Source: Gnetum montanum
Taxonomy: Eukaryota > Streptophyta > Gnetopsida > Gnetales > Gnetaceae
DNA length: 64,000 nucleotides
Direction: 5' to 3'
NCBI GenBank assembly: GCA_015680685.1
Contig: MNCI01010845.1
Location: forward strand, 199,492 to 263,491
Positions within the stretch are counted from its first letter, which is position 1; every line of letters starts with the position of its first letter. Of this stretch, positions 44,001-56,400 are shown piece after piece. A program made the translations under genes and the position numbers. Under the pieces are notes generated by a model. It worked only from the letters and a program-made list of their open reading frames with translations. It had not been told where the DNA came from and did not search any database.

Positions 44001-44578
44001 CATCCCCTTACTACCCTCAGAGCAACGGGCAGGCAGAATCAACAAATAAGACAATCATCACAGTACTAAAAAAGATGCTTGTCCAGAGCAAACGAAGGTG
44101 GCACGAACAACTGGTGTATACGTTATGGGCATACCGTACCACGCACCAGACCTCGACAGGTAAAACTCCATATAGTCTTGTTTACGGTTCAGAAGCTGTT
44201 TTACCTTTAGAATTGTAGGTACCATCTCTAAGGATCACGCTCTCTGGACTCCTCAACGATGAGCAAAACAATGATTTACGCATCATTGACCTGGACTCGG
44301 TGGAGGAGGAACGCGTGCGTACACTCGATCAGATCGAATGGTATCAGAAACAACAATGGCAACGACATTTACATGACATTCATAAGCGCCCCATCAAAGA
44401 AGGGGACCTCATACTTAAAGCTGTTCGGGAACACCTAGATAAATTCTCAGTGAACTGTGAAGGGCCTTACCTAGTTATCAAAGCATTCGACAACGGGGCA
44501 TTCAAACTAGCCGACATGGACGGAAAAGAGTTTGCAAATCCAACCAATCATCTGTTCCTCAAACCGTTCTATACATGA
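41033..44578 (+). pseudogene. Tat pol: RT, RNase H, archaeal-type RNase H, integrase
   Basis: RT (about 41420-42100) has FIRAVDYAKWVSNMVIVLKK, CIDFRDLN and MPFGLKNAGATYQRAM; its active site reads YVDN instead of YVDD (41963-41974). RNase H follows (SFYIYLAKSESSIASMLCQ). A frameshift near 42600 and a stop at about 42712 separate the second RNase H (42820-43233: LNFDGAST, NNIAEYEGLL, GDSQLVVNQV). Another frameshift near 43230 precedes integrase (CSVCQ zinc ligands, DLIGP, DNRPQF, NGQAEST). A TAG at 44216 interrupts its C-terminal part (FLKPFY). These enzymes copy and integrate the element; this copy cannot. Confidence 0.9.
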
Positions 44579-44598
44579 ATTCGAACTCAGGTGCGCGC

Positions 44599-45080
44599 CA
44601 GTCCTGGAATCATGACTATAAATTGATACCGCAGAACAGTCCTGGAATCATGACTATAAATTGATACCACAGAACAGTCCTGGAATCATGACTATAAACT
44701 GATACCACAGAACAGTCCTGGAATCATGACTATACACTGATACCAAAGAACCACAGTCCTAGAATCATGACTATAAACTGATACCACAGAATAGTCTTAG
44801 GTTATGACTTAAAACTGACATCACCATTGTCCTAGTCTATGACAATAAACGGATACCCCACAATGTCTGCAATGACGATAAACTAGCACCCCTCTGGCAT
44901 GACAGTAAAATGACACCGTCAGACTCCTCAAAGTCCGCTAAGACTATAAACTAGCTCGCCTCTGTATAGTCAGCTAAGACTTAAAACTAGCAACATACCG
45001 TCCACCACGACGCTAAACGGGCAATGTCCAACGGGTTACGACACAAAACTAACCCATGAGAGTCCGCTAAGACTATAAAC
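44599..45080 (+). repeat. 38-bp tandem repeats in the Tat 3' region
   Basis: Five to six units of 'cagtcctggaatcatgacta' then 'taaattgataccacagaa' at 44599-44800. These pass into a looser series based on 'gac.ataaacta' up to 45080, like 35710-35960. Tat/Ogre elements of other plants are known to carry such repeats near their 3' end. Confidence 0.88.
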
Positions 45081-46063
45081 TGGCATGTTCATTTTAGACT
45101 CCTCACTCCACAGCCACCTTCATTCGTCGGAATCATTACATCCTTCATCAGCATCGTCGACATTCACATTCAATGCTCAAGATTGCCTCAATACTTTTGT
45201 TCGCCTGCAGCTGTCTAAATCTAAGCTCATTAATTCACTCATGGTTTTCTTGTCTCTTTGGAGTTGTCTTTGCAGGATGACGCTCGAAAGTTCTTGTACG
45301 AGAGTGCATTTCATCACAGGCAGCAAGATGAGGCAATGTCCATTTGTCCACCTGGCAAGACTAAATAGAACCGTTAACCCACACATTCCCATTCCCCGAA
45401 AACCCACTGTCTGTCTACCAAACTATTGCACACTGCGAAACGTTACAGCAGTCGCAACACACAGAACACAAGATTCGCGCATGAGTACAATGACAAATTT
45501 CATAAAATAAAAAAATAAAAATAAATAAATAAATAATAATAAAATACGTCCCATATAAGCCCCAGGCGGGAAGCTATTGGTCTTAAAAATACGTACTCAT
45601 GTCAAACGCCATCAAGAAACATCCTATCGCATGGCTTTGGCTCTTCGCTAACAGTTTCCCCAAAGAAGGGAGCTGTTCCTCCAAAGAATGCAAAACATCA
45701 CCTCGTGGCTTTGGTCGTGACAACTGGTTCTCCTGAAAAACCACCAAGAGCACCGTTCCGCCAAGGACGCACATCACACGCTTGAGTTCCGAGTTTGCCG
45801 AAAGACGGCTATCGACAAGGACCGGCATACCGCACACCTGAGCACCCTACTCTCCCAGCATGGTCCCTCGGGCAGCGACCGATCCCCACGATCCCTTCCC
45901 TCCTGCCAGTTACCAATCTCACCCTTTCAATCCCATTTACCACTGAACACGGTACGATGAGGTTTGGCCAGGTGGCAAGGGACAAGGCTTTTATCGAGTT
46001 GCTTGCGGTGTTTTGCGCTTCTTTGTCAACGCTTCTCTGGTCAATTCCTCCAAGATGGACCAA
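45081..46063 (+). other. Tat 3' untranslated region
   Basis: No domain recognised. Contains an A/T-rich run at 45504-45545. No convincing polypurine tract precedes the LTR. Confidence 0.5.
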
Positions 46064-47505
46064 TGAAACGCCACAAAAATCTTTGAGTTTAGCATCTGTC
46101 TGACAAGAAGCAGATCCCCATGACCCACAGGCAGCTTCGGCTAGATTTGAAGTCACACAGGGCAATCCTGGAAGTCGAAACATTTGGTTGTGTTGTGCCA
46201 GTGTATATGCCCAACGTATATGCCCAGCTTTAAACCGTGGTGTGCCAGCGTTCACGCTTAGCGTCTATGCCCAGCGTTCACGCCCAGCGTCTACGCCCAG
46301 TGTCTACGCCCAGCTCTCTAGCGTACACACCCAGCGTCTACGCCCAGCTCTCTAACGTACACGCCCAGCGTCTACGCCCAGTGTTTATGCCCAGCTCTCT
46401 AGCGTACATGCCCAGGTACGGCAGAGGCACACGCTCGACGACGATCTCCAATGGCAACATGAAGATTACACCGAAGAGCAAGGATTGAAGCAAGTGGACA
46501 TCCTTCAGCGTATATGCCCAACGTTCACCAGCGTATACGCCAGCATTTATCAGTCTACGCCCAACGTATACGCCAGCCTGTTGTAATGTATACGCCCGGC
46601 GTATATCAGGTTTCTAAATTGTAACGCCTATACGCCACGTGTCTCCCCGTCTGCTTTTCCCGGTAACCCTACTCCTATAAATAGCCCAGTTTTCCACATT
46701 TACAGGGCCCGGAGAAATTTACCAAAGTCGACCCAGAGCAATTACGCTGCTAAAACCCTCTACGCTTACGCTTACGCTGGAAGCCCTGCATGCTGCACGC
46801 TGAGCACAGTCCGTGCTTCACCTATCGTGTCAGCCAGCTGCATCCCTCCGTCCACCGGGGCTTTACGTCCGCCTTGTGTCCCTACACAACTGTGTTAGAC
46901 CGGTGCACAACATTTAAACTCTATAATCCATTGTTTACGCTTGTTGCAAGTCCTTTTACAGTTTTATGTTAATTTGGCCCACGCCTCGTTTACGGCTGTT
47001 TGCGTTCGCACGCTCCGTTTGCATCCGTGGACACCTGCTGTTTACGCTTGTTGCAAGTTTTACAGTTTTACGTCAATTTGGCCCACGCTCCGCTCACGCC
47101 TGTTTACGTTTACGCTCCGGCAGCGTCCGTGTATGCCCACTGTTTACGATGTTTGCATTTGTTTATGCCCTTTGTATTCAGTTACGCTGTTTACGCCTGT
47201 ATACGCTTACACCGGGTCTAGTTCTGTTTATGCTGTTCACATCCAATGTTGTTTACGCCCCTCTACGCTTACGCCGTCTGCGCCTATTTCGCCGTTTACG
47301 TCCTGGTCTACATATAACCCAGCATATAACACCTCGGTGGTGCTCGGGGAAGTCCTTGTTTGATCCGCGTGCGGACCATTCAAGGCACTCTGCCTTCGTC
47401 CACTCCAGCTCGCCCTCAAGCGGAGGCAGGGTCAACTGTGCTAGCCCGCTGATCTTTCGGTGCCCGTAACGTTCCAGCCTCGCACCGACGATTTCGGTCG
47501 GCACA
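46064..47505 (+). repeat. Tat 3' LTR
   Basis: Starts TGAAACGCCAC and ends GTCGGCACA. It is 105 bases shorter than the 5' LTR, mostly because of shorter repeat arrays. TATA box at 46676-46684. Followed by ggttg. Confidence 0.92.
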
Positions 47506-47510
47506 GGTTG

Positions 47511-48290
47511 CAACCAATAATGCCCTTGTGTAACCACACCTTAAAATGTCTGTAGGCACTAGAAGGGTTAAATGTGATCTACATTGATGCAACAAAGCAC
47601 ACACATGTTGATACCACTGTGATGAGGTATAAATTCAATGCTACATAAGACACGAGTCACAAATTCATGAATAGTGAGATGAGGTGAATTGTAGAAGGGA
47701 TTGTAGAGATTGGAACATGAGGTAACTGACTTAGGGCATAATGAATCCTCGGTGTAGGGCATGATTAATGTGTCATTAACCCATCGCTCCAAAATCAAGA
47801 CCAAGTCCATTCCTTTGATCAGTGACATCACATTGTTTCATCCCATGGTGGACATTCATAAGAGAATCATGACAACAAGGCATACAATCACTTGGCATTT
47901 CATTCAAGGGAGGAGTGATTTTTGCTTTGCAACACACATGTTTTTTTTTCCTTTTTTTTTGAAGTATTGCTTAATCTAGAGAAGCCACCTACCTTCAGGC
48001 ATGGATGCATGTCTTTCTAGTGAGACCCCTTAGAATAGCATTTTTTTTGGTTAGGTGCCTTTTGATTAATCTTACTCCCATTTTTCATTAGATCTACAAA
48101 GATCTTAGTACAACCAAGCTGCATGATAACTCCTACACATGTCACCAAAGAGAATCCACAAGTCCCTTTGATGTCACACCTTGGACATTCCCGCTTAGTC
48201 CATCCTTCTTCGCTCTGGGTATAATAACACAAGGTTACTTTATGTTTTAATGATTAGGAATATCATTGTTCCTAGGGCAGAACCTATTAT
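47511..48290 (-). other. Element B interior, non-coding part shared with C
   Basis: Continues element B across the Tat insertion. The blocks at 47655-47830 and 48060-48190 resemble, inverted, 58900-59480 in element C. A T-rich run lies at 47941-47960. Confidence 0.5.
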
Positions 48291-48299
48291 TAATGGAGT

Positions 48300-50509
48300 G
48301 GGTAGGTGGATGTTGTGGGCTCACTGTTCAAGTAATTAGCTACCCGAGACTTGATAGAATAGAACAACACCTCAAACAATGAGTCACATGAGTGCTTTAT
48401 TTGTAGATGATATTACTTATAAAAAGAAAAAAAGACAAAAAGATAAAGCAATAAATTAAAAGGTGAAAAATTGGAAAACAAAAAATCGTAAAACTAAAGA
48501 AAAGGAAAAATATTTATTAATCTTGCTTGTTAGAATGGAGGATACCCCCATAGCTAAATGGTTGAGCATAGCTAGGATTAATAAATGAAAGTTTGGGATC
48601 CTTGCATGTTGGAAATATTGAGACCTGATCATACTTACCCCATTGGGGTCCACACACTTGATAAGAGTTGACATAGTGGGGCAAGTTATAAGATGTGGTT
48701 AATTTATAGGGAGTTGATCCACTATGGTACTTGTGACCATAAAATGATCTACATGTCTCCCCATGTGGCTATATTCATTAGGTCCCATGGTTGTTGGAGT
48801 ATTGATTGGTGGCCCTGATAAGATAACACGAGGAGTTGGGTTTAAGGAGAAAGATGCACCATAGTGTTGAACTTGTGCTAAGTTGGCAGATGTAGTGGTT
48901 TCTAAACTGTGGTGTTCCTTTCAATGGTGACATCTAAAGAAGGAACACCTATTATGTTGTGAAGGATTCCCACAACTGTTGGTAGTAAAATCATAAGTAA
49001 CGTTTGTGGGTTGATGCTGTGGCGAAAAACCTTCAAGTACAATTGGTGGTGATGTAGAAGGAGGTGAAGGATGAGAATTTTGAAATTGAGGAGAAGTGTA
49101 AGGTATTCAAGGTGGTGGTCCTGTTGGTGAGAGATGAGTTGATAGTATTGAGGAGAATAATAATAATGTGGTGAGATAGAGGATGTTGACCTAGTTGGGA
49201 AAATAGGATGTTGAACTTGATAAGCACTTAGGTTCGGATGGTATGAAGGATGTAAACAATTTGGGGATGGCCTCTTCCATGACTAGGATTGTTGCCACTA
49301 TGATTGAACACAGTATTTTTGTACGAACTTTGGATGCAACATTCTTCCCCAATGCTCATGCAAATGTGACAAGATTGGGCATTGGCCCTTGTGATGATTG
49401 TATAGGAAAATGTTACATTGATGCGTATGATTGGTAGCTAAGTTCTTATTCTCTTCAACCCTTCTTTTTTATTATCTAAAGATTTTTTGTCCTAGTTCTT
49501 AGGTTTTCATAACTCTATCTCCAATAATGTTGGCATATTCTCCACATTTTTCATGTATCCATTCCATCATCTTATTAATCTTTTCCTCAACTTCATCCAG
49601 TGATTGTAGTATTGGCAAAGATGGTTTTACCTCCTTGCGGTGAATTGATTTCTCCTCTTCATAATCATGGACCCTTGTTGATTTTTGGGCCTGTTGAGAT
49701 TTTTTAGCATTCTCCCATTTAGCCATTTCTCCTTCTTCTTTTGCTACCTTCTTAATAAGCTCTTGAAATTAGTGGGTCCATAGTTCATATTTTTGACCTA
49801 GGACATACATCCCTAGGGTTTCCCTTGTTTCATTACAAAGCCCATCTATGATATGGTACATTAGCCTTTCCTCGAAGAACCCATGGCCTGGGTAAGTGTT
49901 TAATAATGCATACTATCTTTCTAAGGCCATGTCTAAGGGTTCATGTTGCTCTTGTTTCCATTCTTGGATTTTTCTCCTCAAGCCTGACACTCTGACATAA
50001 GTTTGATATCTTTCATGGAAACTTTCTACCATTTTTGGCCAATGTTGAATTGATTTTGGTTTTAATGACCTATACCATACCTTTGTGTGGCCAAAGAGTG
50101 TTATAGGAAAGAGCTTAATTTTTTTCCATCCATTATAAATGTTATTCCATACACAAGCATTGTAGAAGGCTCATAAATGTTGTTGCAGATCTAAATCATA
50201 TCCTCCTAAAAACTTAGAAAAGTTTTTTAAGTCAAGCCTTGGTAGATGAATTTCCTTATGATGCTTGCTGGATATTTGAACAACCTCTTGTATTTCTATT
50301 AGGCTTGTAGTGGCTAATAGGGGTTCATCATCATTAGGTATGTTATTCATTTGGTTGTTGGGATGATGTTGTTTGCATTTATGCTCATAGGAGACCCCTA
50401 CATTAGATTGGGTACTCCAAACTTTGTCTTCATCATCATATAATTTTTTGGTTCTCCAATGAATTGCCTCACTAGTTGTTGCATTGTTAGAGTCTTGTGA
50501 GAGAGACAT
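48300..50509 (-). pseudogene. gypsy gag remnant, element B
   Basis: ATG 50509 opens MSLSQDSNNATTSEAIHWRT. After about 100 residues comes a Gag-like region with stops (LFPITLFGHTKVWYRSLKP near 50100; ALLNTYPGHGFFEE near 49880). A charged linker (49730-49500) leads to the degenerate finger CNIFLYNHHKGQC near 49410 and a Tyr/Pro/His-rich tail down to about 48500. The N-terminal block present in A and D is partly missing. The protease that follows gag in A, C and D was not found. Confidence 0.6.
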
Positions 50510-50663
50510 GGTTGTGAATTTGTGTGTGATTGAATTGTAATTATTATTATTATTTATTATATTATTTTTTTCCTGAAAGATATATTGTTAATAATTTGTT
50601 ACAACAATTTTATATGATGTAACTAATCTAAATAACTAGCACCATCCCCAACAACTAGGCCAA

Positions 50664-51525
50664 TAATAAGTGGCAAGGTACCCCTACACTCAACCTTACG
50701 AATACAAGCGTTTCACGCACAAATCGGTCAAACTCCACAGATGGGCTAGTTGTGGCATCTAGATAGTTAGTCATTGATCGCAGTTTGTTGTCTTCCAACC
50801 TGGACTAGTATTTGCTTTGTCATGTATAGTTTTGTCTAGAGTGAGGTGTATGATGTGTTCCTAAACTAATCCTTCTCCTAGAGGTAATGGAAAATAATCT
50901 TTAATTAAGCTAGGAGGAAAGGGGAGAGAGAGTTAAACTAATAGGAGATAGGGAGAGAATATAAGCTAGCCTAAGTGTGATGAGCATCCATTCCTTAATC
51001 ATCTGTACACATCTCGAACCTCGTGCATGACTACCACTGGGATTACCAACCACATGACCCAAGTACGTTATTGGGATACCAAGTAGTCACACGTAGATGC
51101 TCGTGATTAAGTTGTACTCATTTCTTGTTGAATAACGATAAATAACAATAAAAATTAAATAATTAAACTAAGTGAATGGTGCAATGATGAAGTAATCTTG
51201 ATCTTTATTTTCGATCATGTGCATGTCCAAGTACATCACACTCAAATAAAGGATGTTGTACAATTACAATCATCACACTATAGCATGCATTGGGAGAAAG
51301 GGTTGAGAAGAACTACAAAGGAAAACTAAAAGACTATTCTAACTTTCCTATCTTAACTCACTAACTCCTTTTCTCTGTGTGCCCACATGTGTATTTATAG
51401 GCCCACACAGGAGTAATGATATTGTGTACTCGATATCATTACTTAGGTCATGATATCATGTACCTGACATCGTAGATCTGATATCGGGGGTCTGATATCA
51501 AAGCGTAATGAATCATGATTCATCA
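50664..51525 (-). repeat. gypsy element B 5' LTR
   Basis: Starts TAATAAGTGGCAAGG (ancestrally TGATGAGTGG) and ends CATCA. Next to it, inside the element, 50644-50663 is a mutated primer-binding site (TTGGCCTAGTTGTTGGGG on the minus strand). Confidence 0.88.
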
Positions 51526-51674
51526 ACTATCGTTGCAGAGAACTATGTGAAAAAATAATCTGAACAAGACTTATTGAAGGCATTAATGGCTGGAGGTCAG
51601 TTCCATTTTGCTTCCACATTTTGTACTTTAATTACTTGTGCAATCTGGTTTTTCTACACAATTATTTTCTTACA
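51526..51674 (+). repeat. copia 3' LTR, right part
   Basis: Begins with the duplicated target 'actat' and continues 'cgttgcagag' to 'ttattttcttaca', matching 19650-19799 closely. Confidence 0.82.
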
Positions 51675-52502
51675 TGACTATGTTGGAAGTGTTTTTCTTT
51701 ACGGACAAGTCTTGACATAAAGTTTTGGATTTTATTTTGAATTTTCTATCAGTGGGTCTGCTAGTTTAAAATTACAATGTGACAAAACATGTTCTTGGAC
51801 TTTTCTTTTTGTCCCTGCTAGTCTTTGTTGCAATTATTTTTTTCTTTATAGACATGTTAACTCTTGAAGTCAAGTTTTCCATTCATGGTCTTACACAAGT
51901 GGGTTTGCTCTTCCCATATTTCAACATTATCCAAGGAGGATTGGAATTTGGATTTATCATTGCTAGTTAGCAATTTTCTGATTCATGTTTTCTTACTTTA
52001 AGCTTTTCTCTTACTTTAAGCCTAAAAATAATAAATAAATTTAAAATAAAATAAATAATTTAAAAAATTTTAAGGCTATTTACGTGCATTTCCCATAATT
52101 TTACCCATGTTTTCTCATAACCACGCTTTTGTTATCCTACTAAAATCATAAAAGTTGCCCTAAAAATCATAAATGGTGGTACCTTTGGTTCTTTTGTTGT
52201 GTACATCATGTCTTATATTCTAGTTTGTTCTTTAGAAAATTATTACATGTTTTTAATGACAAGAAACTTGGGAGAAAACTATAAAATACAAGTAAAAAAT
52301 TTAAAATGTGAAAATAAACCATAAAATTCCAAGCCATTTCGGGAGACCATTGATATACAAATATTATATTTTCCAGTGTAGGCCTAGAATCTTATAGACA
52401 ATCTTAATCGGACCATGAATAGGATGAGATGTTTCTACTCTATCCTTCTATCCTTATCAACCCCTATCATATCACTTCTATATTCTCACATCATGTTGTC
52501 AA
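51675..52502. other. Spacer, probable continuation of the RLP upstream duplication
   Basis: AT-rich, no recognised gene. The first bases, 'tgactatgttggaagtg', continue the alignment of the duplicated RLP upstream block with 12145-12170. Confidence 0.45.
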
Positions 52503-52914
52503 GCATTGAATTATCCTTTTCCACTCATTTTTCCATCGCTAACTTTGTAATTAGTTTTTTTGAGGACTCCATTGTCAAACATTGTATAGTCTTGTTACTG
52601 AGTTTTCAACTAACCAACCAATGACTACCATGCCTAGCATTGAATTGTCTTTTCCACTCATTTTTCCACCACTATATTTTTTATTAACTTTTTCAAGGTA
52701 TGGACTTCATTGTCAAACATTAAATAATCTTGTTACTCAATTTTCAACTAACCAACTAGTGACTACCATGCCTAGCATTGAATTATCTTTTCCACTCATT
52801 TTTCCATTGCTAACTTTGTTATTAACTTTTTCAAGGTATGGAATCCATTGTCAGACATTGAATAGTCTTGTTACTGAGTTTTCAACTAGCCAACCAATGA
52901 TTTCCATGCCTAAT
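52503..52914. repeat. Three tandem repeats of about 135-140 bp
   Basis: Units start 'cattgaatta(t)c(t)ttttccactca' and end 'ccaa(t/c)(c)aatgactaccatgcctag', at about 52503, 52637 and 52777. The open reading frames across them come from the repetition. One diverged unit is recognisable at 12770-12850. Confidence 0.85.
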
Positions 52915-53484
52915 ACAGACCACAAAATTAATGCTTGATGGTGTTAGAATTAAACTTGTAACATTGGTACAATCAAGCATAACTATCATCATGAAAGATT
53001 TAATCCAGGGTAAATAGTCCAAACCAAAATTGAAAATTTATTACTAGGAAAGATATAGATCTATTGGATACTAAAAATATACATGATATAAGTTTTAGAA
53101 ATAAGTTTTCTTTATAACATATGGAACAAATTAATCAAATTTACACTTTTAATATTAAATATATGTGTAATATAGCATGAAAATGTACTATTCATCTTGA
53201 AATAAAAATGAGCTCTTTTTCTAATATATTTTTTCAAGTGCTTGAACTACTAATTTTACTAATTTGTGAACTTAATTAGAAATAAAATAAAAAATGTATG
53301 TTTCAATATTCCATTTATTATATCATAGAACTCTCTCTTTCATGAAGTCATCCTTTATCATGAGTATCCATTATCACTTTTTTGGAGTATTTTTCCAAAG
53401 AATATGCAAAAAGATTATGAGTATAGGCTATACTAACAAATAGCTTTAACTTCTAAGGGTATCATTTTTGCTTCAAAAAACTAT
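52915..53484. other. AT-rich spacer
   Basis: No feature recognised. Confidence 0.5.
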
Positions 53485-56400
53485 TGATGCATAAATTTTG
53501 GATGCACCAACACCTAGGAGAAAAAATCATTTCAGAAAACTATTGCCTGAGGTGCCTTCCATATGGATATGGAAACCTAGGAATAATCTCAGCTAGAGAG
53601 GGTCATGTGATGTTCCAAAAAAAGTAAATGAAACTAAAAATTTAGAAGAATTTAAATTGAAAAAATATCTTGAATTTTAAGATTTAATGAAAATACAATA
53701 ACTAGTAAATTCAAACTATTCCTTGGTCTCTTGTTATTGCTACTAGTCCATCATTGCTGGTGGTGCCCACTATCGAGCAAGAAGATCTCAACCACCACTA
53801 GAGAGGAAGAGAGAGAGATATATATTCTATGGTTGCTGGTCAAATAGCTGTCACATCTATCGTTGCCATGTTATTTGCCACTGTTGGCATAGAACCCTAG
53901 GATACTATTGCTACAGAAGGAGACCTCTTGCACATTGTTGCTATTTGATGTTGTGCATTGGCCACTTGGTTGTGCCACTATCACAATCCCTTTCATGCAC
54001 ATGTGTCCCATTGTCTATCATGTGTTGCTACTGAGAGACTCATACTAGTAATGCCTTTGAAAGAGAGAGAGATGCTACCATCATTTCATCTACTACGCGC
54101 TATCATAACATCACCAATCACCTTAGACATGTCTTTGATGTTATGCGTCACATGCCTATGATGTTGCTGCGAGGGAGGATAGAGAGAGAGAACTTTGATC
54201 CTACTACCTGAAACTATGATTACCACCACCATGCGATCTACTACCATGTGTTACACTGCTACTTGGACTAGGAGGAAGGAGAAAGAGAGAGAGATGTCAT
54301 TGTTGTTTCATCTATCGTTTTCGTCGATCGCTTGTGACACTACTACATTGCACTACTAGTGACCACATGCTTATCACATGCCTACCACTAACAAGAACCT
54401 TTGATGCATTGCTACTAATGCCTACACCTATTACTGTTGGTCGTTGTTGCACCAGTGATTGTCAGAGAACTATAGGCCATTGCTACTAAGAGGGAGACAT
54501 CTAGTGATCTACCCCTTATTCTCATCTACTGGTGGGAGAAGGAGAGGCCCTAATGATCTTCCTTGTAGTAGGTCCAAACCTTCCTTTATAGTCTCTCACC
54601 ATTAGTTATGCCACATTTTCCACCACATGGGCCATTACGTAACTTCGGTAATGCCTAGCACTGTCACCCACGTCCGCACGTAACTCCCATAACCACCATC
54701 ATTGGTTATGCCACCTCTATAGTAGTTATGTAACTCACTTTCTACATCACCTGGGATGTTATGTCCATGCCATCATGGCATGGCAATGTAACCACTACCA
54801 CAAGCTCACCATTATGAATTGGGCTCTAAAACATGCTTGCACAAATTTATTTTCTTTGTGCTCAATGCTAGGGGATTAGACTTGTTGATCATGGCCCCAT
54901 GCTTAGCAAGGGTGATGTTGGCATCAAAACTTAGCCCCTAAACTAGAAATTGCATGTAAGTGCAAGGAATAACATAACCATAGAAATCTTAAAAGGAGAT
55001 GTAGAAGATAGTGGACAAAGTTAGGACTTAGGTTAGAACCACCAAAATTAGAATTGGGAAAAGAAGGTTTAGGATTCTGATAATGAAAAGGATAATATTC
55101 AAAAAATGGGAAACATTAATTTTTTAAGAAAAAAGGCAAAAAAATAAAAGGTTTAGAGATAGGAGTTTTCAAAAGGAAGCACAAGAAAATAAAATTCAAG
55201 GGAAATGATAGTTTTGAAGCAAGAACAAAATAGGATCAAGAAAAACTGATTTTTTAGAAAATGGGAAAAAAAAGGCTAGAAAAATGGCCCTCCTTCTAGT
55301 GCCAAAAAGGTGTTGATGCATAAATTTTGGGTGCACCAACTCTTGGGGGAAGAACTTGCTTAAGGAGACTATTGCCTAGGATGTCTCCCATATGGATATA
55401 AAAACCTAGGAATATTCTTAGTTGGAGATGGCCATGTGACATTCCAAAAAAAGTAAATGAAACTAAAAAGCTGGGAGAATTTAAATTGAAAAACTATCTT
55501 AAATTTTGAGACTTAATGAAAATACAGTAACTAGTAAGTTCAAACTATTCCTTGGTCTCTTGTTGCTACTATTGATCCATCGCTATCAGTGGTGCCCATT
55601 GTTGAGTAGGAAGAGCTCGACCACTACTAAAGAGGGAGAGAAAGAGATCTATTTTGCTACTACTGGCTAGATAGTTGATGCATCTACTATTGTTGTGCTA
55701 TCTGCCATTGCTAGCATAAAACCCTAGGCCACTGCTGCCATAGAAGGAGACCTCCTGCACGCTACCACTATCTAACGCTATGCATTGGCCACCTGGTTGT
55801 GCCACTATCATAGCCCGTTTTGTGCACCCATGTTGCACTGTCTAGCATCACGTTGTTACGATGCCATTGTCGTTCTATCTACCATGTGCCACCATAATGC
55901 TACTAGTCATCTCAAGCATGTCTTTGATGCTACGCATCACGTGCCTATGATGTCATTACAAGGGAGGAGAGAGAGAGAGAGAACTCCAATCCCACTTCTT
56001 GCAACTATGATTTCCATCACCATGTGATCTTCTACCATGTGTTACACTATTTCTTAGACCAAGAGGGAGGAGAAAGAGAGATGATGCCATCGTTCCATTT
56101 GTAGTTGCGACTAATCACCTACGACGTCACTACATTGTGCTACTAGTGACCACCTGCATGTTGCATGCCTACTGCTAATAGGAGCATCTAACATGCCACT
56201 GCTAATGCCTGCAGTTACTGCTACTGGTCACTATTACATTGGTAATCATCAGAGGACTGCAAGCCACTACTGCTAAGAGGGAGACATCTGGTGGTATGTC
56301 CCTTATTTCCATTTGCTGGTGGAAGAGGGCAAGGCCTCGATGATCTCCCTTGTAGTAGGTCCCAATCGTCATTTATAGTTTCTCACTATTTATTACACCA

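Larger units (their letters stand above)
30294..47505 (+). mobile_element. Tat-type Ty3/gypsy element with antisense accessory gene
   Basis: A 17.2 kb element with LTRs 30294-31840 and 46064-47505 and a perfect 5-bp duplication, ggttg. Order on the plus strand: LTR, primer-binding site, repeat-bearing leader, gag-protease (32229-35690), antisense gene and repeats (35.7-41.0 kb), RT-RNase H-second RNase H-integrase (41.0-44.6 kb), tandem-repeat 3' region, LTR. The second, archaeal-type RNase H is the marker of the Tat group (Ogre/Retand and relatives). No clear polypurine tract is seen before 46064. It is the youngest layer of the nest and the best preserved, though not active. Confidence 0.92.
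25487..51525 (-). mobile_element. Ty3/gypsy element B, minus strand, split by the Tat element
   Basis: LTRs 50664-51525 (5' in element sense) and 25487-26337 (3'), about 0.85 kb each, have TGATGA/TCATCA ends. The target-site duplication is accat (25482-25486) and actat (51526-51530). Removing the 17.2 kb Tat insertion leaves about 8.8 kb. The interior has gag (50509 to about 48300) and an accessory ORF (about 29150-26640), but no protease, RT or integrase was recognised. 'Acccccatgac' at 26339 is the complement of a polypurine tract. The element is non-autonomous. Confidence 0.85.
19566..51674 (+). mobile_element. Ty1/copia element, plus strand, split by nested gypsy elements
   Basis: The 5' LTR is 19566-19799 (internally deleted). 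The 3' LTR is 25224-25486 continued at 51531-51674; both end 'ttattttcttaca'. Flanks tgacc (19561-19565) and tgact (51675-51679) form a near-perfect target-site duplication. Primer-binding site: TTGGTATTGAAGGG at 19801. Polypurine tract: 'actaagtgggagat' before 25224. About 26 kb of this span is element B plus the Tat element inserted in the 3' LTR. This is the oldest layer of the nest; its coding region is the most decayed. Confidence 0.85.

Noticed and set aside
45085-45510. Plus-strand ORF of 141 codons in the Tat 3' region
   Set aside because: No domain, no link to pol, and no supporting signal; left as untranslated region.
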